DNA of 64,000 nt, taken from Arthrobacter sp. ov407 (GTDB lineage Bacteria > Actinomycetota > Actinomycetes > Actinomycetales > Micrococcaceae). Each line of letters starts with the position of its first letter. The first letter of the stretch is position 1. A program made the position numbers and the translations under genes. Shown piece by piece: positions 17,038 through 25,799 of the stretch. Under the pieces are notes generated by a model, which saw only the letters and a program-made list of their open reading frames with translations, ran no database searches and was not told where the DNA came from. The stretch covers positions 186,001 to 250,000 of the forward strand of contig NZ_FNGD01000007.1 of assembly GCF_900102895.1 (NCBI RefSeq), in the 5' to 3' direction.

Positions 17038-18168
17038 CTACAGGTTACCGAGCCGGTCCCGGAGTTTGGCGAAGACGCCGCCGCTGGCCGCGAGCTTTCC
17101 GGCCGTGAAGTGTTCGCCGCGCAGCTGGGCCAGCTGGCGGAGCAGGTCCTCCTGGGCAGCATCGAGCTTGCCCGGCGTTTCGACCTGCAGGTGCACTTTC
17201 AGGTCGCCGCGCCCGTGGCCGCGCAGATGCGTGACGCCGAGCCCGCGGAGGGTGATGATCTCGCCCGACTGGGTGCCGGCCCGGACGTCGATCTCCTGCT
17301 GCCCGTCGAAGGTGTCGAGGCTAATTTCGGTGCCGAGGGCGGCGGCCGTCATGGGGATGTTGAGGCTCGCGTGAAGGTCGTCGCCGTCGCGGACGTACGT
17401 GGCGTCGTTGTTGACCCGGATCTCCACGTACAGGTCCCCGGCCGGACCGCCGGCGGGCCCTGCCTCGCCCTGGCCGGACAACTGGATGCGGGTGCCGGTT
17501 CCAACGCCGGCAGGTACCTTGACGGTCAGCGAACGGCGGCTGCGGATCCGGCCCTGGCCGCTGCATTCGTTGCAGGGGTCCTTGATGACGGTGCCAAAGC
17601 CCTCACAGGACCCGCAGGGAGCCGAGGTCATGACCTGGCCCAGGATGGAGCGCACAGCGCGCTGGACCTGGCCACTGCCGCCACAGATGTCGCAGCGAAC
17701 CGGGTGGGTGCCCTCGCGGCAGCAGGAGCCATCGCACGTCGGGCAGACGACAGCCGTGTCGACCTCGAGCTTCTTGTTCACACCGAACACCGCGTCGCGG
17801 AGGTCGATTCGCACGCTGATCAGCGCGTCCTGGCCGCGGCGGACACGGGACGCCGGGCCGCCCTGGCCGCCGCCCGCCCCGAAGAAGGTCTCGAAGATGT
17901 CTTGGAAGGCGAAGCCCTGGCCCGAGTAGCTGCCGCCGCCGAAGCCGTTGTCGGTACCGTTCTCGTTGCCGGTGGTGTCATAAACCCGCCGCTTCTGTGG
18001 ATCGGAGAGGACCTCATAGGCGTGGGTGACGGCCTTGAACCGGTCCGAGGCGTCTTCTCCCGGGTTCACGTCCGGGTGCAGGGTCCGGGCCAGTTTCCGG
18101 TAGGCCTTCTTGATCTCCTCCCCCGTTGCGTCGCGGGAGACTCCAAGAACGTCATAGTGGCTGCTCAA
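17038..18168 (-). CDS. dnaJ: Chaperone protein DnaJ (DnaJ2 type)
   Basis: A 376-aa Hsp40 co-chaperone of DnaK. The J-domain (1-65) contains HPD in LARTLHPDVNPG, followed by a Gly/Phe-rich region, four cysteine motifs (CPTCDGSC, CDICGGSG, CGSCEGFG, CNECSGQG) and two C-terminal beta domains. I chose a TTG start at 18168 (MSSHYDVLGVSRDATG) with GGAAGAG 8 nt upstream, because family sequence begins there; an in-frame ATG at 18207 would add 13 unrelated residues. The first zinc motif ends GSC instead of the usual GxG. It is downstream of hrcA. Confidence 0.95.
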   Translation of the reverse strand: MSSHYDVLGVSRDATGEEIKKAYRKLARTLHPDVNPGEDASDRFKAVTHAYEVLSDPQKRRVYDTTGNENGTDNGFGGGSYSGQGFAFQDIFETFFGAGGGQGGPASRVRRGQDALISVRIDLRDAVFGVNKKLEVDTAVVCPTCDGSCCREGTHPVRCDICGGSGQVQRAVRSILGQVMTSAPCGSCEGFGTVIKDPCNECSGQGRIRSRRSLTVKVPAGVGTGTRIQLSGQGEAGPAGGPAGDLYVEIRVNNDATYVRDGDDLHASLNIPMTAAALGTEISLDTFDGQQEIDVRAGTQSGEIITLRGLGVTHLRGHGRGDLKVHLQVETPGKLDAAQEDLLRQLAQLRGEHFTAGKLAASGGVFAKLRDRLGNL

Positions 18169-18246
18169 AGTGTGTATCTCTTCCTTTTCGTACTGCCGGT
18201 GGGGCACTGCCTGTGGGGCAAGAAGTCGCGTTCGGTCCCGGGCCCG

Positions 18247-19260
18247 TCAGGGCCCAAGGATCCTGGAAAGGTAACGGGCCACCGCGCGGACGGCGGCCAT
18301 GGTGGTGGGATAGTCCATCCGGGTGGGCCCAAGGACGCCGACCTTGGCCGTGGCATCCGGCCCGTAGGCGGTGGCCACGACCGAGGCCTCGGCGAGACCG
18401 TCGTAGGGGTTTTCCCGGCCGATACTGACGGTCACACCGCGCGGGTCCTCGGCCATTTCGCTGAGCAGGCGGAGCATGACCACCTGTTCCTCGAGCGCCT
18501 CCAGCACGGGGCCGATGCTGAGCGGGAAGTCCACATTGGAGCGTGCCAGATTCGCCGTGCCGGCCATGACCATGCGCTCTTCGCGGCTGCTCGTGGCCAG
18601 GGCCTCCAGGCCGCGGGCCAGCGCCTGCGCCGCACCGCGGCGCGCCGGCGGGCCACTGGCGACGACGGCGGGCAGCAGCTGGGGCAGCAGGCTCAGCGGG
18701 GTTCCGGAGAGGCTCGCCAGGAAGCGCGTGCGCAGCTCCGCCAGGGCGTCGTCGGGAATGTCCTGCCCGACGTCGATCACGCGCTGCTCCACTTTGCCGG
18801 TGTCCGCGATGAGGACAATCAGCACCTTCCGGGGGGCCAGCAGCACGAACTCTATGTGCCGCACCCGGGCGCGGCTGCGGAGCGGATACTGCACGACGGC
18901 GACCTGGTTGGTCAGGTGGGAGAGGAGCCTCACGGTCCGGTCGAGGATGTCGTCGAGGTCCTCGGATCCTTCCAGCAATGCCTGGATGGCCCGGCGCTCG
19001 GCCTGGGACAACGGCTTCACCGCTGAGATCTGGTCGACGAAGAGCCGGTAGCCCTTGTCGGTGGGGATCCGGCCGGCGCTCGTGTGCGGTGCCGTGATCA
19101 GCCCTTCGTCTTCCAGCGCCGCCATGTCATTTCGGATCGTGGCACTGGACACGCCCAGATGGTGCCGCTCAACGAGCGCTTTGGAACCAACGGGCTCACG
19201 CGAATGGACGTAGTCCTCCACGATGGCGCGCAGCACTTCGAGTTTGCGCGGTTCGCTCAC
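18247..19260 (-). CDS. hrcA: Heat-inducible transcription repressor HrcA
   Basis: The repressor of class I heat-shock genes (337 aa), which binds CIRCE operators and is kept active by GroE. The N-terminal winged helix shows VGSKALVERHHLGVSSATIRND with HTSAGRIPTDKGYR after it; the GAF-like and C-terminal dimer regions follow. The GTG start at 19260 is preceded by GGAGG. A CIRCE element lies about 110 nt upstream, indicating autoregulation of hrcA-dnaJ-rsmE. Confidence 0.96.
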   Translation of the reverse strand: MSEPRKLEVLRAIVEDYVHSREPVGSKALVERHHLGVSSATIRNDMAALEDEGLITAPHTSAGRIPTDKGYRLFVDQISAVKPLSQAERRAIQALLEGSEDLDDILDRTVRLLSHLTNQVAVVQYPLRSRARVRHIEFVLLAPRKVLIVLIADTGKVEQRVIDVGQDIPDDALAELRTRFLASLSGTPLSLLPQLLPAVVASGPPARRGAAQALARGLEALATSSREERMVMAGTANLARSNVDFPLSIGPVLEALEEQVVMLRLLSEMAEDPRGVTVSIGRENPYDGLAEASVVATAYGPDATAKVGVLGPTRMDYPTTMAAVRAVARYLSRILGP

Positions 19261-19370
19261 GCTCCACCTCCAATCGACTGTCCCGCAGTCGGTGCCGCCC
19301 GCGTTGTCCGGTTCGCGTCCAGAAGTAGTACCCAGAAGTAATACTGAGACGGCCCTCGGCGGGACAAGGG

Positions 19371-19397
19371 TTAGCACTCGACATGCCTAAGTGCTAA
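19371..19397. promoter_or_regulatory. CIRCE operator
   Basis: TTAGCACTC (19371-19379), a 9-nt spacer and AAGTGCTAA (19389-19397). This matches the CIRCE inverted repeat with one mismatch in the right arm. It lies upstream of hrcA on the minus strand and about 190 nt upstream of the divergent DUF3097 gene. Confidence 0.93.
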
Positions 19398-19590
19398 CCA
19401 GTCTAATATGAGTCGCCGCGTTGTTAGCATTGGATTCGCTCCAGGCGTGGCCCGCGGGGTCGCGATTCCCGTCACGCCGGTGCCGAGACCGTGGCAGCCG
19501 CTGCCGTTGCCGCGCCGTCGCGGTCCGGTACCGGACCCGGGGAGTTCCACCGACCGCCGTACATTCCGAGTGCAAAGTAAGTGTGTAGAG

Positions 19591-20442
19591 ATGTCGTACC
19601 AGAACTGGGGCCCGCAGGACCTGTCCGCCCCCGCCAAGACCCAGTTGCCGGAAGTCCCGGTGGAACGCGGGATGGTCCTCGAGGAGGTCCAGTCCGGCTG
19701 GGTGGGCGCCGTGACCCGGGTGGAGAAGTCCGGCGGCATGCATGTGGTGGCGCTGGAGGACCGGCGCGGCAAGTCCCGGTCCTTCCGCCTCGGCTTTGGC
19801 TTCCTGTTGGAGGGCCAGCCGATCCGGCTGATGCCTCCGGCCCCGAAGAAGGCGGCGCCGGCCGCCGGTGCCGGCCGCACGGCGTCGGGCTCGGTCCGGG
19901 TGGCGGGGCACCGCGCACAGGTGGCCAAGGCCAGCCGCATCTGGGTGGAAGGAAAGCACGACGCCGAGCTGGTGGAGAAGGTCTGGGGCGATGACCTCCG
20001 GGTGGAGGGCATCGTCGTCGAACCGCTGCACGGCATCGACGACCTTGCGGCCGCCGTGGCGGAGTTCGGTCCGGGCCCGGGCCGCCGTCTCGGCGTGCTC
20101 GTTGACCACCTGGTGGCCAACTCCAAGGAGTCACGGATCGCCGACGCCGTCATGGCCTCACCGGGCGCCGCAGGCAACGTCCTGATTGTTGGCCACCCCT
20201 ACGTGGACGTGTGGCAGGCCATCCGGCCCGCGGTCCTGGGGATTGAGCAGTGGCCCGTGATCCCCCGCGGCGTCGACTGGAAGACAGGCATCCTGATGGC
20301 TTTCGGGTGGCCCCACTCCACGAAGGAGGACATCGGCCTCGGCTGGCAGAAACTATTGGGGGCTGTCCGCAGCTATGCCGATCTGGAGGCGTCCCTGCTG
20401 GGCCGCGTGGAAGAGGTCATTGACTTCCTCACCGTGCCCTAG
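19591..20442 (+). CDS. DUF3097 family protein
   Basis: A 283-aa conserved actinobacterial protein of unknown function. The body contains RIWVEGKHDAELVEKVWGDD and VLVDHLVANSKESRIAD, which resemble a Toprim-like acidic pattern (E...D and DHL), so a nucleic-acid role is possible but unproven. The ATG at 19591 starts the recognisable sequence MSYQNWGPQDLSAPAKTQLP; the frame is open upstream to 19408 but that part crosses promoter DNA next to CIRCE. It is divergent from hrcA and commonly neighbours it in this lineage. Confidence 0.85.
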   Translation: MSYQNWGPQDLSAPAKTQLPEVPVERGMVLEEVQSGWVGAVTRVEKSGGMHVVALEDRRGKSRSFRLGFGFLLEGQPIRLMPPAPKKAAPAAGAGRTASGSVRVAGHRAQVAKASRIWVEGKHDAELVEKVWGDDLRVEGIVVEPLHGIDDLAAAVAEFGPGPGRRLGVLVDHLVANSKESRIADAVMASPGAAGNVLIVGHPYVDVWQAIRPAVLGIEQWPVIPRGVDWKTGILMAFGWPHSTKEDIGLGWQKLLGAVRSYADLEASLLGRVEEVIDFLTVP

Positions 20443-20586
20443 TCGGCCGCCGCGGACGCTCCCCAATCTCCATTTCCGCACCCGAGCAAGTATTCTTGAA
20501 ATGGCGGCCGCGCTCCCAGCGCGGTTTTGGCTATTCCAGGCACAACCCAGGCAGCAACGCATCACCGCAATCCGAAGGGCTACACC

Positions 20587-21006
20587 GTGGCAGATAACGC
20601 ACGAGAACACACGGGCAACCAGGCCGGCCATGGCCAGCCTCCGTACCATGGCGTTCCGGCAAATGCGCTGCCGCTGACGGCCGGCGAGGACCGGCAGTGG
20701 GCCACGCTGGCGCACTTCGGCGGGATCTTGGGCTGCGTGCCGTCGCTGCTGATCTACCTCATCTTCAAGGACCGCGGCCCGTTCACGGCGCAGGAATCCA
20801 AGGAAGCCCTCAATTTCACGCTGCCGCCGACCCTCGCAGCAGTGCTCTGTAATCTGCTGGTCTTCATTCCCGTGGTGGGGAACCTCTTCGCGGTGCTCGC
20901 CACGGTGATCTGGATCGCCGTGACGTGCTTCTCGGTGGCGGCAGGCATCCACGTCAACCGTGGCCAGCCGCACCGCTACGAATTCAACCTGCGCTGGATC
21001 AAATAA
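20587..21006 (+). CDS. DUF4870 domain membrane protein
   Basis: A 139-aa protein with a polar N-terminus (1-35, His/Gln/Pro-rich) and three hydrophobic segments (about 45-62, 80-98 and 103-122). DWATLAHFGG-like sequence (RQWATLAHFGGILG) and SKEALNFTLP are typical of the DUF4870/Tic20-like family. Function is unknown. The GTG start has GAAGGG about 7 nt upstream. A strong terminator follows. Confidence 0.85.
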   Translation: MADNAREHTGNQAGHGQPPYHGVPANALPLTAGEDRQWATLAHFGGILGCVPSLLIYLIFKDRGPFTAQESKEALNFTLPPTLAAVLCNLLVFIPVVGNLFAVLATVIWIAVTCFSVAAGIHVNRGQPHRYEFNLRWIK

Positions 21007-21027
21007 CCAAACCCGGACCCAAGCACG

Positions 21028-21066
21028 AGAGCCGGCCGCTGCCCGTCAGGGTTAGCGGCCGGCTCT
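21028..21066. terminator. Terminator between DUF4870 gene and hemW
   Basis: A perfect 13-bp stem, AGAGCCGGCCGCT (21028-21040) with AGCGGCCGGCTCT (21054-21066), followed by CTTTG on the plus strand. It can serve both convergent genes. Confidence 0.8.
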
Positions 21067-21070
21067 CTTT

Positions 21071-21106
21071 GTGCGGCTGCCTCGTTGTGTGCGGCTGCCC
21101 CGTTGT
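21071..21106. repeat. Two-copy 18-bp tandem repeat
   Basis: GTGCGGCTGCCTCGTTGT (21071-21088) is followed directly by a copy with one mismatch (21089-21106), just after the terminator. Confidence 0.7.
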
Positions 21107-21139
21107 GCCTTAGTCGGGCAGCCGCCCTGGTACGGCAGC

Positions 21140-22378
21140 TCAGTCCGGCAGGATCCTGCGGACCACGGCGTCGGCCAGCAGCCGGCCCTTGAGGGTGAGG
21201 ATGAGCCGGCCCTTGAAAGCGGCCGCGGGGTCCACCAGGCCGTCCGCGATCAGCCCCGCGACGGCGTGCCGGCCGGTGTCCCCCAGGCCGCCGAGACTCG
21301 GGATGTCGAGTCCGGAGTTCAGCCGGGCCTCGAGCATGACGCGTTCCACGTTACGGGTTTCGGTATCCAGCGTTTCGCGTCCGGCCGCGGGTGAGACCCC
21401 GGCGCCGAGGCGGTTGGCGTAGGCGGTGGGGTGCTTGACGTTCCACCACCGCACCCCTCCGACGTGCGAGTGCGCCCCGGGTCCGATGCCCCACCAGTCG
21501 TCCCCCCGCCAGTAGGCGAGGTTGTGCCGGCAGGCCTGGTCGGGGGTGCGGGACCAGTTGCTGACCTCGTACCAGGCGAGCCCGGCCGCGGAAATCAGCT
21601 CGTCGGCGAGTTCATATTTGGCGGCGTGGTCGTCGTCGTCGATTTGTGGCACTTCGCCGCGGCGGATCTGCGCCGCAAGTTTGGTCCCGTCCTCAACAAT
21701 CAGGGCGTAGGTGCTGATGTGGTCGGGGGCGTAGGACAGTGCCGTCTCGAGCGAGCAGCGCCAGTCCTCCAGCGACTCCCCCGGCGTCCCGTAAATGAGG
21801 TCGAGGCTGACCGCGAGCCCCGCGTCCCGCGCCCACTGCACCACTTCGGGCACCCGGCTGGGCGTGTGGGTGCGGTCCAGGACCTTCAGGACGTGGGGCA
21901 CGGCCGACTGCATGCCGAAGGACACCCGGGTGAACCCGGCGTCGGCGAGCAGCTGCAGTGATTCGGGGGTGACGGAATCCGGGTTTGCCTCGGTGGTCAC
22001 CTCGGCGCCGGGCTGCAGGCCCCAGGCGCCGATCGCGGCTGTGAGTATGCGCGCGAGGTCCTCGGCCGGCAGCAGCGTGGGCGTGCCGCCGCCGAAGAAG
22101 ACCGTGCTGAGGGGTCGCGCGGGTAGGCCGCTGCGCTTCAGGGCCTCGGCGGCGAAATCCACTTCCGCGATCGCCGTGGCGGCGTAGGCAACCTGGGAGG
22201 CCCCGCCGCCCAACTCGGTGGCGGTGTAGGTGTTGAAGTCGCAGTACCCGCAGCGGACCGCGCAGAACGGGATGTGTACGTACAGCCCGAAGGCGCGCTG
22301 ATCGGCGCCCTGGCACGCCTGGGCGGGCAGCAGCCCGTCCGGCGGCGCCGGGTCGCCGAGGGGAAGAACGCTAGGCAC
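21140..22378 (-). CDS. hemW: Heme chaperone HemW (radical SAM)
   Basis: A 412-aa radical SAM protein once annotated as oxygen-independent coproporphyrinogen oxidase. The Fe-S motif CAVRCGYCDF (CxxxCxxC) lies near residue 40 in GLYVHIPFCAVRCGYC; FFGGGTPTLLPAEDL and VSLDLIYGTPGES follow, and a C-terminal HemN_C winged helix ends the chain. Members with CxxxCxxC and no fourth nearby Cys act in heme delivery. I chose GTG 22378 (MPSVLPLGDPAPPDG), though TTG 22405 is also in frame. Confidence 0.93.
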   Translation of the reverse strand: MPSVLPLGDPAPPDGLLPAQACQGADQRAFGLYVHIPFCAVRCGYCDFNTYTATELGGGASQVAYAATAIAEVDFAAEALKRSGLPARPLSTVFFGGGTPTLLPAEDLARILTAAIGAWGLQPGAEVTTEANPDSVTPESLQLLADAGFTRVSFGMQSAVPHVLKVLDRTHTPSRVPEVVQWARDAGLAVSLDLIYGTPGESLEDWRCSLETALSYAPDHISTYALIVEDGTKLAAQIRRGEVPQIDDDDHAAKYELADELISAAGLAWYEVSNWSRTPDQACRHNLAYWRGDDWWGIGPGAHSHVGGVRWWNVKHPTAYANRLGAGVSPAAGRETLDTETRNVERVMLEARLNSGLDIPSLGGLGDTGRHAVAGLIADGLVDPAAAFKGRLILTLKGRLLADAVVRRILPD

Positions 22379-22423
22379 GGGCCCGCCCTGCCGACACTGC
22401 AGCAACAGTCATTACCAGCACCG

Positions 22424-24277
22424 CTACTTCTTAGCCTTGTCCTTGGACTCGTCCGTGGTGAGCGCGGCGATAAAGGCTTCCTGCGGCACTTCGACGCGGC
22501 CCACCATCTTCATGCGCTTCTTGCCTTCCTTCTGCTTTTCCAGCAGTTTGCGCTTTCGGGTGATGTCGCCGCCGTAGCACTTGGCCAGGACATCCTTGCG
22601 GATGGCGCGGATGCTTTCGCGGGCGATGATCCTGGAGCCGATGGCGGCCTGGATGGGCACCTCGAACTGCTGGCGCGGGATGAGTTCGCGCAGCTTGCCG
22701 GTCATCATCACGCCGTAGGCGTAGGCCTTGTCCCGGTGGGTGATGGCGGAGAAGGCATCAACCTGCTCGCCCTGGAGCATGATGTCCACCTTGACGAGGT
22801 CGGCCACCTGCTCGCCGTCGGCCTTCCAGTCCAGCGACCCGTAGCCGCGGGTCTTGGACTTGAGGATGTCGAAGAAGTCGAAGACGATTTCGGCCAGCGG
22901 CAGGCGGTAACGGATTTCCACCCGGTCCTCGGAGAGGTAGTCCATGCCCCCCAAGACGCCGCGCCGGCTCTGGCACAGCTCCATGATGGCGCCGACAAAC
23001 TCGTTCGGGGCAAGGATGGTGGCGGACACCATCGGCTCGCGGACTTCAGCGATCTTGCCGGTGGGGTACTCGCTGGGATTCGTGACGTGGACGATTCTCT
23101 TGTCCTCCAGCGTCACCTCGTATTCCACGTTGGGGGCGGTGGAAATCAGGTCCAGGTTGTACTCGCGTTCGAGCCGCTCGCGGGTGATTTCCAGGTGCAG
23201 CAGGCCCAGGAATCCCACGCGGAAGCCGAATCCCAGCGCGGCGGACGTTTCGGGCTCGTACACCAGCGCGGCATCGTTGAGCATCAGCTTCTCCAGCGCA
23301 TCGCGGAGCACCGGATAGTCGGTGCCGTCCAGCGGGTACAGGCCGGAGAAGACCATCGGCTTGGCGTCCGCATAGCCGGGGAGGGATTCGGTGGCCGGCT
23401 TGGCAAGGTTGGTGACGGTGTCGCCCACCTTGGAAAGGCGGACGTCCTTCACACCCGTGATGAGGTAGCCGACTTCGCCGACGCCGAGACCCTTGGAGGG
23501 GGTGGGTTCCGGGGAACTCACACCGATCTCGAGGAGTTCGTGCGTGGCGCGGGTCGACATCATCTGGATGCGTTCGCGGGGGTGCAGCATGCCGTCGACC
23601 ACGCGGACGTAAGTGACCACACCGCGGTACGTGTCGTAGACCGAGTCGAAGATCATGGCCCGGGCGGGCGCGTTCGGGTCACCCACGGGGGCAGGCAGGT
23701 CGCGGACGATCTTGTCCAGCAGGACCTCGACGCCCATGCCCGTCTTGCCGGAGACGCGGAGCACGTCGTCGGGGTCGCCGCCGATCAGGTTGGCGAGTTC
23801 CGCCGCGTACTTCTCGGGCTGGGCTGCCGGGAGGTCGATCTTGTTCAGGACCGGGATGATCGTGAGGTTGTTTTCCATCGCCAGGTAGAGGTTGGCGAGG
23901 GTCTGGGCCTCGATGCCCTGGGCCGCGTCCACCAGCAGGATCGCGCCTTCGCAGGCCGCGAGCGAGCGGGAGACCTCGTACGTGAAGTCGACGTGCCCGG
24001 GGGTGTCGATCATGTTCAGCGCGTAGCTGGTGCCGTCGAGTTCCCAGGGCATGCGGACGGCCTGGGATTTGATGGTGATGCCGCGTTCGCGCTCAATGTC
24101 CATGCGGTCCAGGTACTGGGCCTTCATGTCACGGGACTGGACGACACCGGTGAATTGAAGCATCCGGTCGGCCAGTGTGGATTTGCCGTGGTCAATGTGC
24201 GCAATGATGCAGAAGTTCCGGATGATGGCCGGATCTGTTGCGGCGGGCACCGGGGCGGTGCGGGCCATGGGAGACAC
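22424..24277 (-). CDS. lepA: Elongation factor 4 (LepA)
   Basis: A ribosome-bound GTPase of 617 aa. The GTPase domain has [14 protein letters not shown] (G1), DTPGHVDF (G3) and NKIDLP (G4). EF-G-like domains II, III and V follow, and the LepA-specific C-terminal domain shows [22 protein letters not shown]. The GTG at 24277 has AAGGA 6 nt upstream; an ATG three codons in is the alternative. It is in the same direction as hemW, 45 nt apart. Confidence 0.97.
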   Translation of the reverse strand: MSPMARTAPVPAATDPAIIRNFCIIAHIDHGKSTLADRMLQFTGVVQSRDMKAQYLDRMDIERERGITIKSQAVRMPWELDGTSYALNMIDTPGHVDFTYEVSRSLAACEGAILLVDAAQGIEAQTLANLYLAMENNLTIIPVLNKIDLPAAQPEKYAAELANLIGGDPDDVLRVSGKTGMGVEVLLDKIVRDLPAPVGDPNAPARAMIFDSVYDTYRGVVTYVRVVDGMLHPRERIQMMSTRATHELLEIGVSSPEPTPSKGLGVGEVGYLITGVKDVRLSKVGDTVTNLAKPATESLPGYADAKPMVFSGLYPLDGTDYPVLRDALEKLMLNDAALVYEPETSAALGFGFRVGFLGLLHLEITRERLEREYNLDLISTAPNVEYEVTLEDKRIVHVTNPSEYPTGKIAEVREPMVSATILAPNEFVGAIMELCQSRRGVLGGMDYLSEDRVEIRYRLPLAEIVFDFFDILKSKTRGYGSLDWKADGEQVADLVKVDIMLQGEQVDAFSAITHRDKAYAYGVMMTGKLRELIPRQQFEVPIQAAIGSRIIARESIRAIRKDVLAKCYGGDITRKRKLLEKQKEGKKRMKMVGRVEVPQEAFIAALTTDESKDKAKK

Positions 24278-24516
24278 GCAGGGTCCTTACTGTTGGCATT
24301 AAGGTTGGCTTGTCCACGGATCGGCGCGGATGCTGGTTTCCCATCCTGCGACGTGGCGCATTTGTCGTTCCTATAGTCTCCCACGTCCGGGCCGGTGGCA
24401 GTGCATCCCTGCATTGCGTTCCGGACGCCGCATCGTGCCGTGGAATTTCCGCTCCCCTCCCCTTCCCTCTCCCCCACTCCCCTCTCCCCTGTGGGGGTTG
24501 CCGGTAAGGTTTCCCC

Positions 24517-25086
24517 ATGGCTTGGAACTTACGATCAATCGGCAACGCGGTCCGCGACGCACTGCGCTACCTGGACAAACTCGGCGGCTCCGCACCGGGC
24601 ACCACCCGCGGGCCGGCGGCAAAACCGGCGGGGAAGCGGCGCCCGGGCCCGGCACGGGCCGGCGCCCCGACCGCCGGACTGACCGGGACGTATCCCGGCG
24701 ACTTCTTGGGGCGGGCGGCCGTCCGCTACGCCCCCGCTCCCAACGGCCTGCCCGAGCCCGGCGAAGTCGTGTGGACCTGGGTGCCCTATGAAGAGGACTA
24801 TTCCCAGGGCAAGGACCGTCCGGTGCTGCTGGTGGGCACCAGTGGCCGGTATCTGCTCGGCCTGATGCTGACGAGCAAGGACCACGACGGCGACTCACGC
24901 CGGTCGGATGACTACGTGGACATCGGCACCGGGCCCTGGGACCGCCAGTGGCGGCCCAGCGAAGCGAAGCTGGACCGCGTTTTGCAGATCAACGCCAAGG
25001 ACATCCGGCGCGAGGGAGCGATCCTGGACGTAGGCCGCTTCAACCTCATCGCAGCGGCCCTGCGGGAGCGCCGCGGCTGGAGCTGA
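24517..25086 (+). CDS. PemK/MazF-like protein, no antitoxin gene alongside
   Basis: A 189-aa protein. After a basic Ala/Pro linker (about 25-60) the domain PGEVVWTWVPYEEDYSQGKDRP (about 82-103) matches the N-terminal strand and basic loop of the PemK/MazF RNase fold, followed by PVLLVG and a C-terminal LIAAALRERRGW. The family is an mRNA interferase fold, but this long form between lepA and rpsT has no antitoxin gene beside it, so toxicity is doubtful. TAAGGT ends 6 nt before the ATG, either a leaderless -10 or an AAGG ribosome site. Confidence 0.8.
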   Translation: MAWNLRSIGNAVRDALRYLDKLGGSAPGTTRGPAAKPAGKRRPGPARAGAPTAGLTGTYPGDFLGRAAVRYAPAPNGLPEPGEVVWTWVPYEEDYSQGKDRPVLLVGTSGRYLLGLMLTSKDHDGDSRRSDDYVDIGTGPWDRQWRPSEAKLDRVLQINAKDIRREGAILDVGRFNLIAAALRERRGWS

Positions 25087-25151
25087 CCCGCCAGGGCCCG
25101 GGTGCGGCGGCGGATCACCACCCGTACTCGTGCCTGCTCGTTCATCTCTGC

Positions 25152-25157
25152 TATTAT
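25152..25157 (+). promoter_or_regulatory. -10 box of the rpsT promoter
   Basis: TATTAT in an AT-richer patch, about 130 nt before rpsT. The long leader (to 25289) shows no gene; it may contain an S20-type autoregulatory structure, which I cannot resolve by eye. Confidence 0.55.
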
Positions 25158-25289
25158 TTACAGCTGTGTGTCCGTGCAGGTCGACGGCCACAGATGGTTG
25201 GTCGCCATAGGTATCCCCACGCCGCTCAGTCAATGGCCAATCTGAAAGCCCTCTAGACCATTTTCCGCATTGAAAAAGAGAGTTCACAC

Positions 25290-25550
25290 GTGGCTAATAT
25301 CAAGTCCCAGAAGAAGCGCATCCTGACCAACGAAAAGGCTCGCCTGCGCAACAACGCAGTCAAGTCCGAGCTGAAGACGGCCATCCGCGCCGTCAACACC
25401 GCCGTTGAGTCCACCGACAAGGATGCTGCCGCTGCCGCACTGGTTGCCGCCGGCCGCAAGCTGGACAAGGCTGTCAGCAAGGGTGTTCTTCACAAGAACA
25501 ACGCTGCAAACCGCAAGTCCGCGATCTCCAAGAAGGTCAACGCACTCTAA
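25290..25550 (+). CDS. rpsT: 30S ribosomal protein S20
   Basis: An 86-aa basic protein that binds 16S rRNA helices h9 and h44. [21 protein letters not shown] is the standard bacterial S20 N-terminus, and [20 protein letters not shown] the standard C-terminus. The GTG start has an AAAGAGAG purine tract about 10 nt upstream. It is followed by a terminator hairpin. Confidence 0.98.
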   Translation: MANIKSQKKRILTNEKARLRNNAVKSELKTAIRAVNTAVESTDKDAAAAALVAAGRKLDKAVSKGVLHKNNAANRKSAISKKVNAL

Positions 25551-25578
25551 GGTTTCCAGTTCACTTGAACTGATGATT

Positions 25579-25607
25579 GTGGCCGGCACCCCATGGGTGC
25601 CGGCCAC
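25579..25607. terminator. rpsT terminator hairpin with a duplicated 3' arm
   Basis: GTGGCCGGCACCC (25579-25591) pairs perfectly over 13 bp with GGGTGCCGGCCAC (25595-25607), leaving a 3-nt loop. The right arm is repeated at 25623-25635, so the left arm can also pair with that copy. Confidence 0.75.
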
Positions 25608-25671
25608 ATCCATTTAAGCCGTGGGTGCCGGCCACATTCCGCTAAGCCGCAGGAACCGTCCCCATTCCCCA

Positions 25672-25727
25672 CCGCCGCCAACTGGCCGCCGCCAACTGGC
25701 CGCCGCCAGCTGGCCGCCGCCAGCTGG
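25672..25727. repeat. Four 14-bp tandem repeats
   Basis: CCGCCGCCAACTGG occurs at 25672 and 25686, and CCGCCGCCAGCTGG at 25700 and 25714, with no gaps. The array lies between the rpsT terminator and the end of holA and is outside any convincing gene. Confidence 0.85.
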
Positions 25728-25799
25728 CCGCGGCCGGGCCTGACCCGACACGCCGGGCGGGTGGGTGCGTCCGAACCGCTGTTGTTTCGAACCCCTGCG

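Noticed and set aside
19408..19590. Extended N-terminus for the DUF3097 protein
   Set aside because: The extension overlaps the hrcA promoter region beside CIRCE and is Pro/Arg-rich without family-like sequence.
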